A stretch of 64,000 nucleotides of DNA from Rahnella bruchi (GCF_003614975.1 NZ_QZWI01000005.1:124001-188000); one strand, 5' to 3'. Shown: positions 8,418 through 17,915, numbered from the stretch's first letter. Numbers and translations are program-made. The notes: a model not told the origin generated them from the letters alone.

Positions 8418-9047
8418 GTGAAAATAATGCCCCCCGAACGCCCGGAAGCGTCAATTCAGCGCCTGATTTCTGCCCTTATGCCGGTAAGTACGCCGGTGAG
8501 CGTGGTTCCGCGCAAAAGATTGTCATGGTCGTATCAAGGCAAGCCACAATTTTATCTGTTCCTGGAAGGTGAAGTGTCTGTCCTGCGCGCCTCTGACGGA
8601 CTGGTGATGGCCACCGCTTACGAACCGCTGCTGTTTGGCGTGGCCGAAGCGATGCAGGCAGTTCACTGCCAGACATTACGGGTGGATACCCAGGCAATCA
8701 TTCAGCGTACGGATGCTGCGCAAGCGATGGCAATTTTCAGCGAGAACGACCTCTGGCAGGATGTTGCTGCGGCGCTTTCATACTTCAGCAGTTATCTTTT
8801 TTATCGGGATGCGCTTGTCGTGCAGCAGCGCACCTACTCAGTCATCAGCAACCATCTGCAGGAAATGATCCAGTTGCCTCTCGAGACCCGTTTACGCATC
8901 TCCATTCTGGAATATATTCAGGAGAGAACACATTTATCTCGCAGCACTGTATTAAATATTATTCATGCTCTCAAACAGGGTGATTATATTTCTACAAGCC
9001 GCGGTGGATATTTACTGGAAATGAATCCTTTACCTGAAGAATTTTAA
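8418..9047 (+). CDS. IprA/YaiV-like winged-helix regulator
   Basis: A CRP-like protein of 209 residues: an N-terminal cyclic-nucleotide-binding-type beta fold (LFLEGEVSVLRASDG) and a C-terminal winged helix (YIQERTHLSRSTVLNIIHALKQGDYI). The C-terminal half lines up well with E. coli YaiV/IprA, reported to affect peroxide resistance. The start is uncertain: TTG 8400, GTG 8418 and ATG 8427 share the frame, and I chose GTG because GAGAAG lies a few bases upstream. It is transcribed toward the OmpA-type gene, which begins 159 bases later, so it may regulate that porin (inference). Confidence 0.7.
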   Translation: MKIMPPERPEASIQRLISALMPVSTPVSVVPRKRLSWSYQGKPQFYLFLEGEVSVLRASDGLVMATAYEPLLFGVAEAMQAVHCQTLRVDTQAIIQRTDAAQAMAIFSENDLWQDVAAALSYFSSYLFYRDALVVQQRTYSVISNHLQEMIQLPLETRLRISILEYIQERTHLSRSTVLNIIHALKQGDYISTSRGGYLLEMNPLPEEF

Positions 9048-9206
9048 TAACTCATTATGCGTAAATGGGTCTCATTCTCACAAAATTTAGATTTAAACGT
9101 ATTAACCTTATAAAGCGCCGGCGTTTTTAATTAGTATTCCCCCCACACAGCATCATGCACATTAGATTCTGTCCTGCACGGGCAGAAAAGAAATCTGGGA
9201 AATAAT

Positions 9207-10256
9207 ATGAAAAAGACTCTTATCGCTTTAATCGTGGTAAACGCCTGCGCGGTTTCCAGCGTTTATGCCGCAGCTGACACCAACACCTGGTACGGCGGCG
9301 CAAAACTTGGCTGGTCTCATTACTTCGATGCCAGCGGCAAAGGCAATTTCGACGACAACCTGAGCAAAGCTACCGACTTCGATTTTAACAAAGATAATGT
9401 CAGCGGCGGCGTGTTCGGCGGCTATCAGATTACTCCCTGGCTGGCCGTAGAAGGCGGTTACGATTATCTCGGTAATATGGGTATTCACGGCAATCACGGT
9501 GCTTCCGGCGCAAAACTTGAAAGCCAGGGTCTGCAAATGTCCCTGAAAGCCAGCTATGGCCTGACCGACAGCTGGGATCTTTATGGCCGTGCGGGTGCGA
9601 TGGCTTATCGTGCAGAAACCAAAATTGCCGGTCATGACAATTTTGAGACCGGCGTACGTCCGCTGGCAGCCGTCGGTACTGAATATGCGTTTAACAAAAA
9701 CTGGGCTGGCCGTCTGGAATACCAATGGGTCAGCAACGTAGGTAATTCTAATCAGATCGGCATCAGCAGCGATGTCAGCTCCGTCTCCGCAGGCGTGGTT
9801 TACCGATTTGGTCAGCATGACGAAACCCCGGTTGTCGTTCCTGTCGCTGTTGCAGCAGAGGCGGCACCAGAAGTCACCACCTTCAACATGAAATCTGACG
9901 TCCTGTTCGCTTACGATTCAGCGACGCTGACACCTGAAGGTAACGCAGCCATTACTCAGCTGTATAACAGCCCGGAAATGCAGGCGGCCAAAAACAGCTC
10001 CACGATGGTTATCGGCTACAGCGATCGTCTGGGTTCTGATCAATACAATCAGCAGCTCTCTTCAAAACGTGCTCAGGTCGTTGCTGATGCACTGATTGCT
10101 CAGGGTCTGTCAGCTCAGAACGTCAGTTCAGAAGGTCGCGGTAGCAATAATTCCGTCACCGGTACTCAGTGCGATAATGGTATGCCTTCCGCACAACTGA
10201 AGGATTGCCTTGCACCAGATCGCCGTGTCGTGATTGAAATTACCGGTCAGAAATAA
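9207..10256 (+). CDS. OmpA-type outer-membrane protein (OmpA paralogue)
   Basis: 349 residues: a signal peptide ending VYAA, an N-terminal eight-strand barrel (NTWYGGAKLGWSHYFD through SAGVVYRFGQ), a short Pro/Val/Ala linker, and a C-terminal OmpA-like peptidoglycan-binding domain (SDVLFAYDSATLTPEG, GYSDRLGSDQYNQQLSSKRAQ, EGRGSNN). Two Cys near the end match the C-terminal OmpA disulfide. The housekeeping ompA normally lies beside sulA and matP, which are absent here, so I read this as an additional OmpA copy rather than the main one. The barrel-domain loops (KGNFDDNLSKATDF and GIHGNHGASGAK) appear distinctive. Confidence 0.88.
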   Translation: MKKTLIALIVVNACAVSSVYAAADTNTWYGGAKLGWSHYFDASGKGNFDDNLSKATDFDFNKDNVSGGVFGGYQITPWLAVEGGYDYLGNMGIHGNHGASGAKLESQGLQMSLKASYGLTDSWDLYGRAGAMAYRAETKIAGHDNFETGVRPLAAVGTEYAFNKNWAGRLEYQWVSNVGNSNQIGISSDVSSVSAGVVYRFGQHDETPVVVPVAVAAEAAPEVTTFNMKSDVLFAYDSATLTPEGNAAITQLYNSPEMQAAKNSSTMVIGYSDRLGSDQYNQQLSSKRAQVVADALIAQGLSAQNVSSEGRGSNNSVTGTQCDNGMPSAQLKDCLAPDRRVVIEITGQK

Positions 10257-10273
10257 GCCCCAAATTTCCCTCT

Positions 10274-10318
10274 GCGGGCTGCTGAGTCACGAATTCATAC
10301 CGTGCTCAGAAGCCCGCC
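10274..10318. repeat. Long imperfect hairpin after the OmpA-type gene
   Basis: GCGGGCT plus GCTGAG pair with CTCAG plus AAGCCCGC across a short loop. It lies 18 bases after the ompA-like stop. It lacks an immediate T-run and is better read as an mRNA 3'-end structure than a simple terminator. Confidence 0.45.
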
Positions 10319-10423
10319 ATGCGGATAAATGAACCATTAATGTGGTAGCAGTAACCTCAATAACCGATCTTCCTTCACACTTAGATCGTAGAAATAGCAT
10401 CCGAAATTTCATTAAGTCCCTTT

Positions 10424-10452
10424 GCCCAATACACGTTATCGGGCTTTTTTTT
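10424..10452 (+). terminator. Rho-independent terminator of the OmpA-type gene
   Basis: A GCCC...GGGC stem is followed by eight T residues on the plus strand. It lies 168 bases after the ompA-like stop. Confidence 0.6.
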
Positions 10453-10478
10453 GGCATTTTTTCAGGCTAACCCTCATA

Positions 10479-10506
10479 AAAAAACCCGCTTTCGCGGGCT
10501 TTTTCA
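10479..10506 (-). terminator. Terminator of the dpp operon
   Basis: AGCCCGC, a GAAA loop and GCGGGTT are followed by a run of T on the minus strand, 20 bases beyond the dppF stop. T residues on the other side make it potentially bidirectional. Confidence 0.8.
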
Positions 10507-10526
10507 CTTCTGCGGTTAAACCGGTT

Positions 10527-11540
10527 TTACGCCACAGTCTGCGTAGTCCCGGTTTCATCCTGATCGACAGCAAAGCAGGCAACCAGCTGGTCGCCATATT
10601 GTTTCAGCTGAGGCTGGAACTGTTTGCAGGTGCCGAACGCACGACGGCAGCGGGCGTTAAACGCACAACCGGCAGGCGGATTCAGCGGGCTTGGCAGTTC
10701 GCCGGTCAGCTTGATGCGTTCACGGCGCTCATCCGGATTCAGTCGTGGCGTCGCTGACAGCAATGCCTGCGTGTACGGATGACGCGGATTGCTGAAAATG
10801 GCGTCTTTCGAGCCCTTCTCCACACAGCGTCCCAGATACATCACCATCACTTCGTCAGCGATATGCTCCACCACCGACAAATCGTGAGAGATGAAGACGT
10901 ACGACAACCCCAAATCCTGCTGTAAATCCATCATCAGGTTCAGCACCTGCGCACGCACGGAAACGTCGAGCGCGGATACCGGTTCATCGGCGATCACCAC
11001 ATCCGGATCCAGCATCAGACCACGGGCGATAGCGATACGCTGGCGCTGACCGCCGGAGAACATATGCGGATAACGGTCATAGTGCTCGGTTTTCAGGCCG
11101 ACTTTCGCCATCATCTCCAGTGATTTCTCACGGCGCTCTTCGCGGGTCAGCTTGGTGTTGATCAGCAAAGGTTCTTCGAGGATCTGACCGACTTTCTTAC
11201 GCGGGTTCAGCGATCCGTAAGGATTCTGGAACACGATTTGGATCTTCTGACGGCGCAACTTTTCAGCCGTCGCATCAGGTTTCAGCAAATCCTGACCGCG
11301 GTAATACAACTCCCCGCCGGTCGGCACTTCAATCATGGTCAGCAGACGGCCCAGCGTGGATTTACCACAACCGGATTCTCCTACCACCGCCAGCGTTTTA
11401 CCGCGTTCAAGCGTAAAAGAGACGCCATCGAGCGCTTTCACCGTGCGTTCCTGGCCGAAGAGGCCCTTCTTCACCGGGTAATGTTTTTTCAGGTCAATCG
11501 CGTGCAGTAGCGGCTGCGATTGGGTGTTATCAGGACTCAT
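10527..11540 (-). CDS. dppF: Dipeptide ABC transporter ATP-binding protein DppF
   Basis: 337 residues with Walker [13 protein letters not shown]-loop [12 protein letters not shown], signature [14 protein letters not shown] and Walker [13 protein letters not shown], plus the C-terminal oligopeptide/dipeptide Cys-containing tail ([18 protein letters not shown]). It pairs with DppD to drive dipeptide (and, in E. coli, haem and aminolevulinate) import through DppBC. The start is ATG 11540, with GGGAGA upstream; it overlaps the end of dppD by 11 bases. Last gene of the dpp operon. Confidence 0.95.
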   Translation of the reverse strand: MSPDNTQSQPLLHAIDLKKHYPVKKGLFGQERTVKALDGVSFTLERGKTLAVVGESGCGKSTLGRLLTMIEVPTGGELYYRGQDLLKPDATAEKLRRQKIQIVFQNPYGSLNPRKKVGQILEEPLLINTKLTREERREKSLEMMAKVGLKTEHYDRYPHMFSGGQRQRIAIARGLMLDPDVVIADEPVSALDVSVRAQVLNLMMDLQQDLGLSYVFISHDLSVVEHIADEVMVMYLGRCVEKGSKDAIFSNPRHPYTQALLSATPRLNPDERRERIKLTGELPSPLNPPAGCAFNARCRRAFGTCKQFQPQLKQYGDQLVACFAVDQDETGTTQTVA

Positions 11541-12555
11541 AAGTAGGTCTCCCGGCATCATCCAGCGGATAATGGCACTTCGACTGACGACCGTTTGCGA
11601 GGTCACGCAGCGCAGGTTCTTCTTTACGGCAACGGTCAGTTGCATACGGGCAACGCGGATTCAGCAGACAGCCGTTAGGACGGTCATATTTGCCCGGCAC
11701 CACGCCCGGCAATGACTGTAAACGGGCTTTATCAGCGGAGAATTCTGGCAATGAGCGCAGCAGCGCCTGCGTATACGGATGGCGCGGTGCACGGAAAATT
11801 TCCGTGGCTTTTGCCGATTCCACGACCTGACCGGCGTACATCACGATGATGTGATGCGCGGCTTCCGCCACCAGCGCCAGGTCATGGGTGATCAACATCA
11901 GCGCCATGTTTTCTTTCTGTTGCAGCTCAAGCAGCAGCTCGATGATCTGCGCCTGAATGGTCACATCAAGCGCCGTCGTCGGCTCATCGGCAATCAGCAG
12001 TTTTGGACGACAGGCAATCGCCATTGCGATCATCACGCGCTGACTCATCCCGCCGGAAAGCTGATGCGGATACACGTCAAGACGTGAAGCCGGGTCAGGG
12101 ATCCCGACCAGATTCAGCAAATCAATAGTGCGCTGACGACGGGTCTTTTTGTTGCCGCCCTGATGCACCTTGATAGCTTCCATAATCTGGAAACCGACGG
12201 TGTAACAGGGATTGAGGCTGGTCATCGGATCCTGGAAAATCATCGCGACTTCGGCACCGACAATCTGGCGGCGCTCTTTTTCACTGATGCCTTGCAGGTT
12301 ACGCCCGCCAAACTCCAGCTTTTCCGCCATCACTTTGCCGGGGAAGTCGATCAGCCCCATCAGCGCCAGTGAACTGACCGATTTACCGGAGCCGGATTCG
12401 CCGACGATCCCGACCACTTCGCCCTGTTTCACGCTGTAACTGATACGGTCTACGGCGCGGAACGGCGTCCCTTCGTCACCGAAGTGAACGGAGAGCTTAT
12501 CCACCGTCAGCAATGTTTTGCCGACCTGAATGTCATTCGTTAATGTTGTTTCCAT
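11530..12555 (-). CDS. dppD: Dipeptide ABC transporter ATP-binding protein DppD
   Basis: 341 residues with Walker [15 protein letters not shown]-loop [11 protein letters not shown], signature [14 protein letters not shown], Walker [14 protein letters not shown] and a C-terminal Cys-rich tail ([16 protein letters not shown]), possibly the Fe-S or metal-binding tail seen in this subfamily. Start ATG 12555 is chosen because GGAG lies just upstream. It lies 10 bases downstream of dppC. Second ATPase of the heterodimer with DppF. Confidence 0.95.
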   Translation of the reverse strand: METTLTNDIQVGKTLLTVDKLSVHFGDEGTPFRAVDRISYSVKQGEVVGIVGESGSGKSVSSLALMGLIDFPGKVMAEKLEFGGRNLQGISEKERRQIVGAEVAMIFQDPMTSLNPCYTVGFQIMEAIKVHQGGNKKTRRQRTIDLLNLVGIPDPASRLDVYPHQLSGGMSQRVMIAMAIACRPKLLIADEPTTALDVTIQAQIIELLLELQQKENMALMLITHDLALVAEAAHHIIVMYAGQVVESAKATEIFRAPRHPYTQALLRSLPEFSADKARLQSLPGVVPGKYDRPNGCLLNPRCPYATDRCRKEEPALRDLANGRQSKCHYPLDDAGRPTYES

Positions 12556-12565
12556 CTCCAACCCC

Positions 12566-13480
12566 TTACTGCTTGAGTTTAGGGTCGAGGGCATCACGCA
12601 GGCCATCACCCATCAGGTTAAATGCCAGTACCGTCAGCAGAATGATCACGCCAGGGAAGGTCACAACCCACCAGGCACTTTGAGCAAACTGTAAGACGTC
12701 CGACAGCATGGTGCCCCACTCAGGCGTTGGCGGCTGTGCGCCCATACCGAGGAAGCCCAACGCTGCCATATCGAGGATGGCGTTGGAGAAGCCGAGCGAT
12801 GCCTGAACAATCAGGGGCGCTAAGCAGTTAGGTAAAATATTGACGAACATCTGGCGGGCAGAACCGGCACCGGCAACGCGCGAGGCGGTCACGTAGTCGC
12901 GGTTTACTTCCACCAGCACCGCTGCACGGGTTAAGCGGACATAGTGCGGCAGGGCCACGAACGTTAGCGCCAGCGAGGCATTGACGATCGACGGACCGAA
13001 AATCGCCACCAGCACCAGCGCCAGCAGCAGACTTGGCAGGGCCAACATGATATCGACCACGCGCATGATGATGGCGTCAATCACACCGCCGTAGTAACCG
13101 GCAAAAAGGCCGAAAACCACGCCGAGGATCAGCGACAACACCACAACCAGACAACCGACCAGCAGCGATAAACGCGCGCCGTACATCAGTCGCGACATAA
13201 TATCGCGGCCCACGTCGTCCGTGCCCAACAGGAATTTCCAGCTGCCGCCTTCCATCCAGACCGGTGGGCGCAGCAGCGCATCACGGAACTGTTCAGCAGG
13301 CAGGTGAGGTGCAATCACGTTCGCGCCAATCGCAATGACCAGCATGATAATGATGTAAGCCAGGCCGACAACGGCCCCTTTATTACGCTTGAAGTAATGC
13401 CAGAATTCGCGCAAAGGCGGCATCGGCACTGGCGCAGCCGTCACTAACTCGTTAGCGACCGGCTCAGTGGTTTGAGACAT
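12566..13480 (-). CDS. dppC: Dipeptide ABC transporter permease DppC
   Basis: 304 residues with a long cytoplasmic N-terminus, about six membrane helices and the permease EAA-type loop ([23 protein letters not shown]). It forms the membrane channel with DppB. The start is ATG 13480, 10 bases after dppB. Order and spacing match the E. coli dpp operon. Confidence 0.95.
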   Translation of the reverse strand: MSQTTEPVANELVTAAPVPMPPLREFWHYFKRNKGAVVGLAYIIIMLVIAIGANVIAPHLPAEQFRDALLRPPVWMEGGSWKFLLGTDDVGRDIMSRLMYGARLSLLVGCLVVVLSLILGVVFGLFAGYYGGVIDAIIMRVVDIMLALPSLLLALVLVAIFGPSIVNASLALTFVALPHYVRLTRAAVLVEVNRDYVTASRVAGAGSARQMFVNILPNCLAPLIVQASLGFSNAILDMAALGFLGMGAQPPTPEWGTMLSDVLQFAQSAWWVVTFPGVIILLTVLAFNLMGDGLRDALDPKLKQ

Positions 13481-13490
13481 TGTGCGCCCC

Positions 13491-14510
13491 TTATTTCTTG
13501 TGGCGAATACGCGGGTTGACCACGCCGTAGAGCACATCTACCAGCAGGTTAACCACGATGATCAGAGTAGCGACCAGCAACACCCCGCCCTGCACGACCG
13601 GATAGTCGCGGCGCTGGAGTGCGTCGATCAGCCACCGGCCGAGTCCCGGCCAGGAGAAGATGGTTTCCGTCAGAATGGCGCCACCGAGCAGCGTACCGAC
13701 CTGTAAACCAATGATGGTCACCACCGGCAACAGCGCATTGCGCAGTGCGTGGACGACGATCACCCGCATACGGCTGACGCCTTTGGCGCGCGCAGTACGG
13801 ATATAGTCTTCGCCCAGAACTTCCAGCATGGAAGAACGGGTCATACGCACAATCACTGCCAGCGGAATAGTGCCCAGAACGATAGCCGGTAAAATCATGT
13901 GCATTACGGCATCAACGAAATCACCCGGCTCGCCCCAGAACAGCGTATCGATCAGCATAAAGCCGGTCAGCGGCAGGCTGTCATCCAGGAAAACAGTATC
14001 GCTTATTCGCCCCGATACGGGCGTCAGATTCAGCTGCACCGAGACCAGCATCACCAGCATGATCCCCCACCAGAATATGGGCATCGAATAGCCGGTCAGC
14101 GATATCCCCACGGCCGTGTGGTCGAATATCGATCCCCGTTTTACCGCCGCCAGTACGCCCGCCGGAATGCCGACAATGATCGCGAAAATCATCGCGCAGA
14201 TGCCCAGTTCCAATGTCGCTTTAAAACGCGGTACAAATTCCTGCCAGACAGGGGTGCGGCTTTTTAAGGAGGTGCCCAGGTCGCCATGCAGCACCCCGTT
14301 CACGTATTTGAAATATTGCTGGTAGAGAGGCTTGTCGAGCCCCATATCTGCCATCAGCTGGGCGTGACGTTCGGGGGAAACCCCGCGCTCGCCTGCCATG
14401 ATGGTGACCGGGTCGCCTGGTATCATGTGTACGAAGGCAAAAGTCAGCAAAGTAATGCCGATAAACGTTGGGATAACTAACCCCAAACGTCGGAGTATGA
14501 ACTGCAACAT
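13491..14510 (-). CDS. dppB: Dipeptide ABC transporter permease DppB
   Basis: 339 residues, the same length as E. coli DppB, starting MLQFILRRLGLVIPTF at ATG 14510. It has about six membrane helices and the EAA loop (LEVLGEDYIRTARAKGVS). It is separated from dppA by 200 bases containing hairpins and a palindromic element, an arrangement that would lower permease and ATPase levels relative to the binding protein. Confidence 0.95.
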   Translation of the reverse strand: MLQFILRRLGLVIPTFIGITLLTFAFVHMIPGDPVTIMAGERGVSPERHAQLMADMGLDKPLYQQYFKYVNGVLHGDLGTSLKSRTPVWQEFVPRFKATLELGICAMIFAIIVGIPAGVLAAVKRGSIFDHTAVGISLTGYSMPIFWWGIMLVMLVSVQLNLTPVSGRISDTVFLDDSLPLTGFMLIDTLFWGEPGDFVDAVMHMILPAIVLGTIPLAVIVRMTRSSMLEVLGEDYIRTARAKGVSRMRVIVVHALRNALLPVVTIIGLQVGTLLGGAILTETIFSWPGLGRWLIDALQRRDYPVVQGGVLLVATLIIVVNLLVDVLYGVVNPRIRHKK

Positions 14511-14532
14511 ATCCCGTACTCTCTGTATAAAA

Positions 14533-14560
14533 TGCCCGGAAAACCGTAGCTCGCCGGGCT
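14533..14560 (-). repeat. GC-rich hairpin in the dppA-dppB spacer
   Basis: AGCCCGG pairs with CCGGGC around a 14-base loop. It lies 22 bases upstream of the dppB ATG in the transcript. Possible transcript-stabilising or attenuating structure. Confidence 0.5.
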
Positions 14561-14598
14561 TATTGTGGCTCACATTTCTTTCTTGAGAATCAAGGCTG

Positions 14599-14705
14599 TA
14601 CTGAATGGCCCGTGAGCAAGGCGGAGGAGCGAAGCAATCAAGACATACCTTCAGGTAGGCGAAGATTGCGAGCACCACACAACGCAGCTCCCGGGTTATT
14701 CAGTA
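14599..14705. repeat. 107-bp imperfect palindromic element between dppA and dppB
   Basis: The ends are imperfect inverted repeats: TACTGAATGGCCCGTGAGC on one side and, read from the other strand, TACTGAATAACCCGGGAGC. The centre holds a further small palindrome (TACCT/AGGTA). Size and structure resemble non-coding miniature palindromic repeats (ERIC- or YPAL-like) dispersed in enterobacterial genomes, but the sequence is not ERIC as I remember it. In the dpp transcript it would fold into a large hairpin six bases downstream of the dppA stop. Confidence 0.65.
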
Positions 14706-14710
14706 AGCGA

Positions 14711-16318
14711 TCACTCCATTGAGACGTTTTCGAAGTGGTGTTTGCCAAGTGGATCAACCACATAGCCTTTGACTTCTTTACGAACAGGTTCGTACACAGT
14801 GGAGTGGGCGATGATCAGCGCAGGAGCCTGATCATGCATCACAACCTGAGCCTGCTGGTACAGGGCAGCACGTTTAGCGTGATCAGATTCAGCACGGGCT
14901 GGCTGGATCAGATCTTCAAACGGCTTGTAGCACCAGCGGGAGTAGTTGGAACCGTCTTTTGCCGCAGCACAGCTGAACAGAGTCGCGAAGAAGTTATCAG
15001 GATCCCCATTGTCGCCGGTCCAGCCCATCATGACAGACTGATGCTCACCGTTTTTCGCACGCTTGAGGTATTCGCCCCACTCGTAAGTCACGATGTTGGC
15101 TTTCACGCCAATTTTCGCCCAATCAGCCTGGATCATTTCAGCCATACGGCGTGCGTTCGGGTTGTACGGACGCTGTACCGGCATCGCCCACAGATCGATA
15201 GTGAAACCGTCTGGGTGTCCTGCTTCTTTCAACAGTTCTTTGGCTTTGGCTGGATCATACGGGTAATCCACCACGTCTTTGTTGTAGCCCCACATTGTTG
15301 GTGGGATCAGGTTTTTAGCCGGCTGGCCAGCACCCTGATAAACCGCTTCGATGATGGCTTTTTTGTTCACAGCCATGGTCAGTGCCTGACGCACTTTCAC
15401 TTCATCCAGTGGTTTTTTCTCAACGTTGAAGGACAGATAACCCACGTTCAGACCTGGTTGTTGCATCAGGTTGATGGATTTATCTTTTTTCATTGCTGCG
15501 ATGTCAGCCGGGTTCGGGTACGGCATCACCTGGCATTCATTTTTCTGCAATTTCGCGTAACGCACGGAAGCGTCAGGCGTGATGGAGAAGACTAAACGGT
15601 CGATCTGCGGCTTGGTGCCCCAGTAGCCGGGGAATGCTTTGTAGAGGATGCGTGAGTCTTTCTGGTATTGCACAAGCTGGAACGGACCCGTACCGATTGG
15701 ATCCAGGTCAACTTTCTCAGGCGTTTTCGCTTTCATCATGTTGTCAGCGTATTCCGCAGACAGGATAGAAGCGAAGTCCATCGCCAGGTCAGCCAGGAAC
15801 GGAGACTCAGGGCGGTTCAGTACGAACTGCACAGTGTTGTCGTCCACTTTCACGATCTTGTTGATCAGATCGCCCATACCCATACCTTCGAAGTATTCGT
15901 AGCTGCCGCCAGAAACACCGTGGTATGCGTTATTTTTGTCCAGCTGACGCTCAAAGGAGAACACTACGTCGTCCGCGTTGAAATCACGGGTCGGTTTGAA
16001 TTCTTTGTTGTCCTGCCATTTCACGCCTTTGCGCAAATGGAAGGTGTAGGTTTTGCCATCGGCAGAAATGTCCCACTTTTCAGCCAGGCCAGGCTGGATT
16101 TCAGTGGTCCCGATCTTGAATTCAACCAGACGGTTGTAGATAGGCACGGAGCTTGCGTCATACGTGGTGCCTGAGGTGAACAGCTGAGGGTTGAAGCCTT
16201 CAGGTGAACCTTCAGAGCAATATACTAACGTTTTTGCCTGGACACTGGCCGCAACGGTCAGCGCAATCAGGCCCATACTGAATTTCAGTAGCCCCGACTT
16301 ACCTAAAGAGATTGTCAT
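14711..16318 (-). CDS. dppA: Periplasmic dipeptide-binding protein DppA
   Basis: 535 residues, identical in length to E. coli DppA. The signal peptide ends SVQAK; the mature protein begins TLVYCSEGSPEGFNPQ, characteristic of the SBP_bac_5 family, with the conserved disulfide Cys of CAAAKDGSNYSRWC. It delivers dipeptides to DppBCDF. Start ATG 16318 has GGAGC upstream. Adjacent to tRNA-Pro and eptB, as in E. coli. Confidence 0.97.
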   Translation of the reverse strand: MTISLGKSGLLKFSMGLIALTVAASVQAKTLVYCSEGSPEGFNPQLFTSGTTYDASSVPIYNRLVEFKIGTTEIQPGLAEKWDISADGKTYTFHLRKGVKWQDNKEFKPTRDFNADDVVFSFERQLDKNNAYHGVSGGSYEYFEGMGMGDLINKIVKVDDNTVQFVLNRPESPFLADLAMDFASILSAEYADNMMKAKTPEKVDLDPIGTGPFQLVQYQKDSRILYKAFPGYWGTKPQIDRLVFSITPDASVRYAKLQKNECQVMPYPNPADIAAMKKDKSINLMQQPGLNVGYLSFNVEKKPLDEVKVRQALTMAVNKKAIIEAVYQGAGQPAKNLIPPTMWGYNKDVVDYPYDPAKAKELLKEAGHPDGFTIDLWAMPVQRPYNPNARRMAEMIQADWAKIGVKANIVTYEWGEYLKRAKNGEHQSVMMGWTGDNGDPDNFFATLFSCAAAKDGSNYSRWCYKPFEDLIQPARAESDHAKRAALYQQAQVVMHDQAPALIIAHSTVYEPVRKEVKGYVVDPLGKHHFENVSME

Positions 16319-16340
16319 CGCTTCTGCTCCATCGATTAAT

Positions 16341-16365
16341 GGTGATGTGGATGTGTGTGTTGTGT
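16341..16365 (-). promoter_or_regulatory. CA-rich dppA leader, likely GcvB sRNA target
   Basis: The minus strand reads an uninterrupted C/A-rich tract (ACACAACACACACATCCAC and onward) 23-47 bases upstream of the dppA start. GcvB sRNA represses dppA in E. coli and Salmonella by pairing its G/U-rich R1 region with such C/A-rich leaders. The assignment is by analogy; no gcvB gene is in this window. Confidence 0.5.
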
Positions 16366-17272
16366 ATACAGCTCACGTCACCCTTTATTTTTATTTGCGG
16401 GTGACTGTGTTTGCTCGTGTGCTGCAATAAGTCCAACCAGAGCATGGTGAACTGCCATTTTTTTTCCTGCAATCTGTAAAGTTTTCCTTACAAAAGCTTA
16501 CCGGAAATAATCACTGGTCTTCCTTGGGGCTATCAATTTGGCAACTCCTATCCTTGACGTCAATATAACCATCAGGCATTTACACAGACTGTGAGTTACA
16601 ACAAACAAACATAAAAAAACATTTCTTTAACAGAATCAGGATGAATGTTCAGCCTGAACACCAATTAACCACACAATTCACTTTGTAAAAGAGTATTCCT
16701 GGCTCAATCACCCATTTTAAAACCCTAAAAATTTCTGGCTAAATGATGAATATATGAACGGTTATTTTTGAGATAGGGGTGGAAACCAGCTGAAAATGCT
16801 GACAAGTGCAGCAAACGGCTGCGGCCATTCAGGGAACGTGTTGACACCGGCACCAGCAAAAAACCCCAAAACAGCGCAATTGCACACGGGTGGTGCAGGT
16901 AAGTATCTGTACGGATTTAGGCTGTTTTTCCGGCATAAGGGTTGTGGCGGATGGACATGCATCGAAACGAATATATTTAGGTTTTTTTTGAGTCTGGCGC
17001 ACTTATTGCTAGGTTTTGCGCGTATATCCTCCGGCAGATTTGCGGGATAACTCTGAAGGCGGGTGCAACGGAAGGCCACTGTAAAATCTTTTTACACGAC
17101 GTCTCGCAGTACTCAAAAACTCCCCGAAAATTCCCTTCATTGCCTGTGGAGCGTCGTCTATTCTCGGTGCTGAGGAATAGGGAAACTGGGTTATAAACGC
17201 GACAATTTGTTGCATAAAGCAATGTTATGGCGCACCCTGCTATCGGGTATAAAAAACGACCAGAGGTAAACC
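16366..17272. other. Non-coding region between dppA and the toxin-antitoxin pair
   Basis: About 900 bases holding the upstream part of the dppA control region (AT-rich from 16440 to 16760) and the promoter of the TA operon. No convincing gene, tRNA or mobile element was seen. AGAGG just before 17273 is the ribosome site of the antitoxin. Confidence 0.5.
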
Positions 17273-17509
17273 ATGGCAACCAGTATTCGTTTAGACGACG
17301 ATTTTGTGAGTGAAGTGAAAATACATGCGGAAGCCTCCCACCGGAGCATTCCCAAGCAGATTGAACACTGGGCAAAAATCGGCCGGATCGCGGAAGACAA
17401 TCCTGATCTGACTTACCGGTTCATTGTGGAAACGTTATTAGCCAAAAGCGAGATGGATAACAACAAGGTAACGCGCTATGCCAGAAGGACTGAGCGGTCA
17501 AAGGATTGA
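17273..17509 (+). CDS. ParD-like antitoxin of a type II toxin-antitoxin pair
   Basis: 78 residues starting MATSIRLDDDFVSEVKIHAEASHRSIPKQIEHWAKIGRIAEDNPDL. The N-terminus is ribbon-helix-helix-like, and the whole matches the ParD-like family (PF11903 by memory) that accompanies RelE/ParE toxins. The C-terminus is basic and probably disordered when free, as expected for the toxin-binding part. The gene overlaps the toxin gene by 32 bases. Such antitoxins usually autorepress their own promoter. Confidence 0.8.
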   Translation: MATSIRLDDDFVSEVKIHAEASHRSIPKQIEHWAKIGRIAEDNPDLTYRFIVETLLAKSEMDNNKVTRYARRTERSKD

Positions 17510-17807
17510 TACGTTTGAATCTCATCGCTTTACCAGAGCGTTTGGACGATTGCCTTTATCACAGCAGATTGTCGTCGAAGATGAAATCGAACGCATACAG
17601 GGAAATCCGCTGATCGGAGAACTGAAGAAAGGCGATCTCCGCTATTTAAGAGTGCATAAATTTCCGCTCGAAAAACAGCAGGCTTTGCTGGGCTATTGCT
17701 GGCGGGAAGAGAAAATAGAGCTGTATCTGCTGAGCCTGGATTCACATGAGAACTTCTATCAGGAACATAAAAATCACCGTAAAGGTGATTTGAAGATGAT
17801 GAAATGA
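17478..17807 (+). CDS. RelE/ParE-superfamily toxin
   Basis: 109 residues with the compact RelE/ParE pattern: FTRAFGRLPLSQQIVVEDEIERIQGNPLIGELKKGDLRYLRVHKFPLEKQQALLGYCWREEKIELYLLSLDSHENFYQEHKN. The central basic strand and the late 'LLSLDSHENFY' segment are typical of the mRNA-interferase branch. The start ATG 17478 lies inside the antitoxin gene, so the two are translated together. The target (ribosome-bound mRNA versus gyrase) cannot be decided from sequence. Confidence 0.8.
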   Translation: MPEGLSGQRIDTFESHRFTRAFGRLPLSQQIVVEDEIERIQGNPLIGELKKGDLRYLRVHKFPLEKQQALLGYCWREEKIELYLLSLDSHENFYQEHKNHRKGDLKMMK

Positions 17808-17820
17808 CATCTCATAAAGC

Positions 17821-17850
17821 GAAAAGCCCGCAACCTGAAGGCCGCGGGCT
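17821..17850 (-). terminator. Terminator reading away from the tRNA-Pro repeat region
   Basis: On the minus strand AGCCCGC pairs with GCGGGCT and is followed by TTTTC. It would end any transcript that passes the two upstream terminators of the tRNA unit. Confidence 0.6.
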
Positions 17851-17854
17851 GTTC

Positions 17855-17915
17855 ACAGACGAAAAAAAACCTGCTTTAAAAGCAGGTTTTTCAAATGTGG
17901 TCGGCGAGAGAGGAT
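17855..17915 (-). repeat. 61-bp direct repeat, copy 1: tRNA-Pro 3' tail plus terminator
   Basis: Sixty-one bases identical to 18018-18078. The unit contains the last 18 bases of the tRNA-Pro gene and a strong terminator (CCTGCTTTTAAAGCAGG followed by eight T on the minus strand). The repeat period is 163 bp. Confidence 0.9.

Noticed and set aside
14735-15595. Plus-strand open frame opposite dppA
   Set aside because: Shadow of dppA with aromatic-rich composition and no ribosome site.
16762-17400. Several overlapping minus-strand frames upstream of the TA pair
   Set aside because: Unrelated overlapping frames with Pro/Ser/Arg-rich products and no motifs; better read as non-coding.
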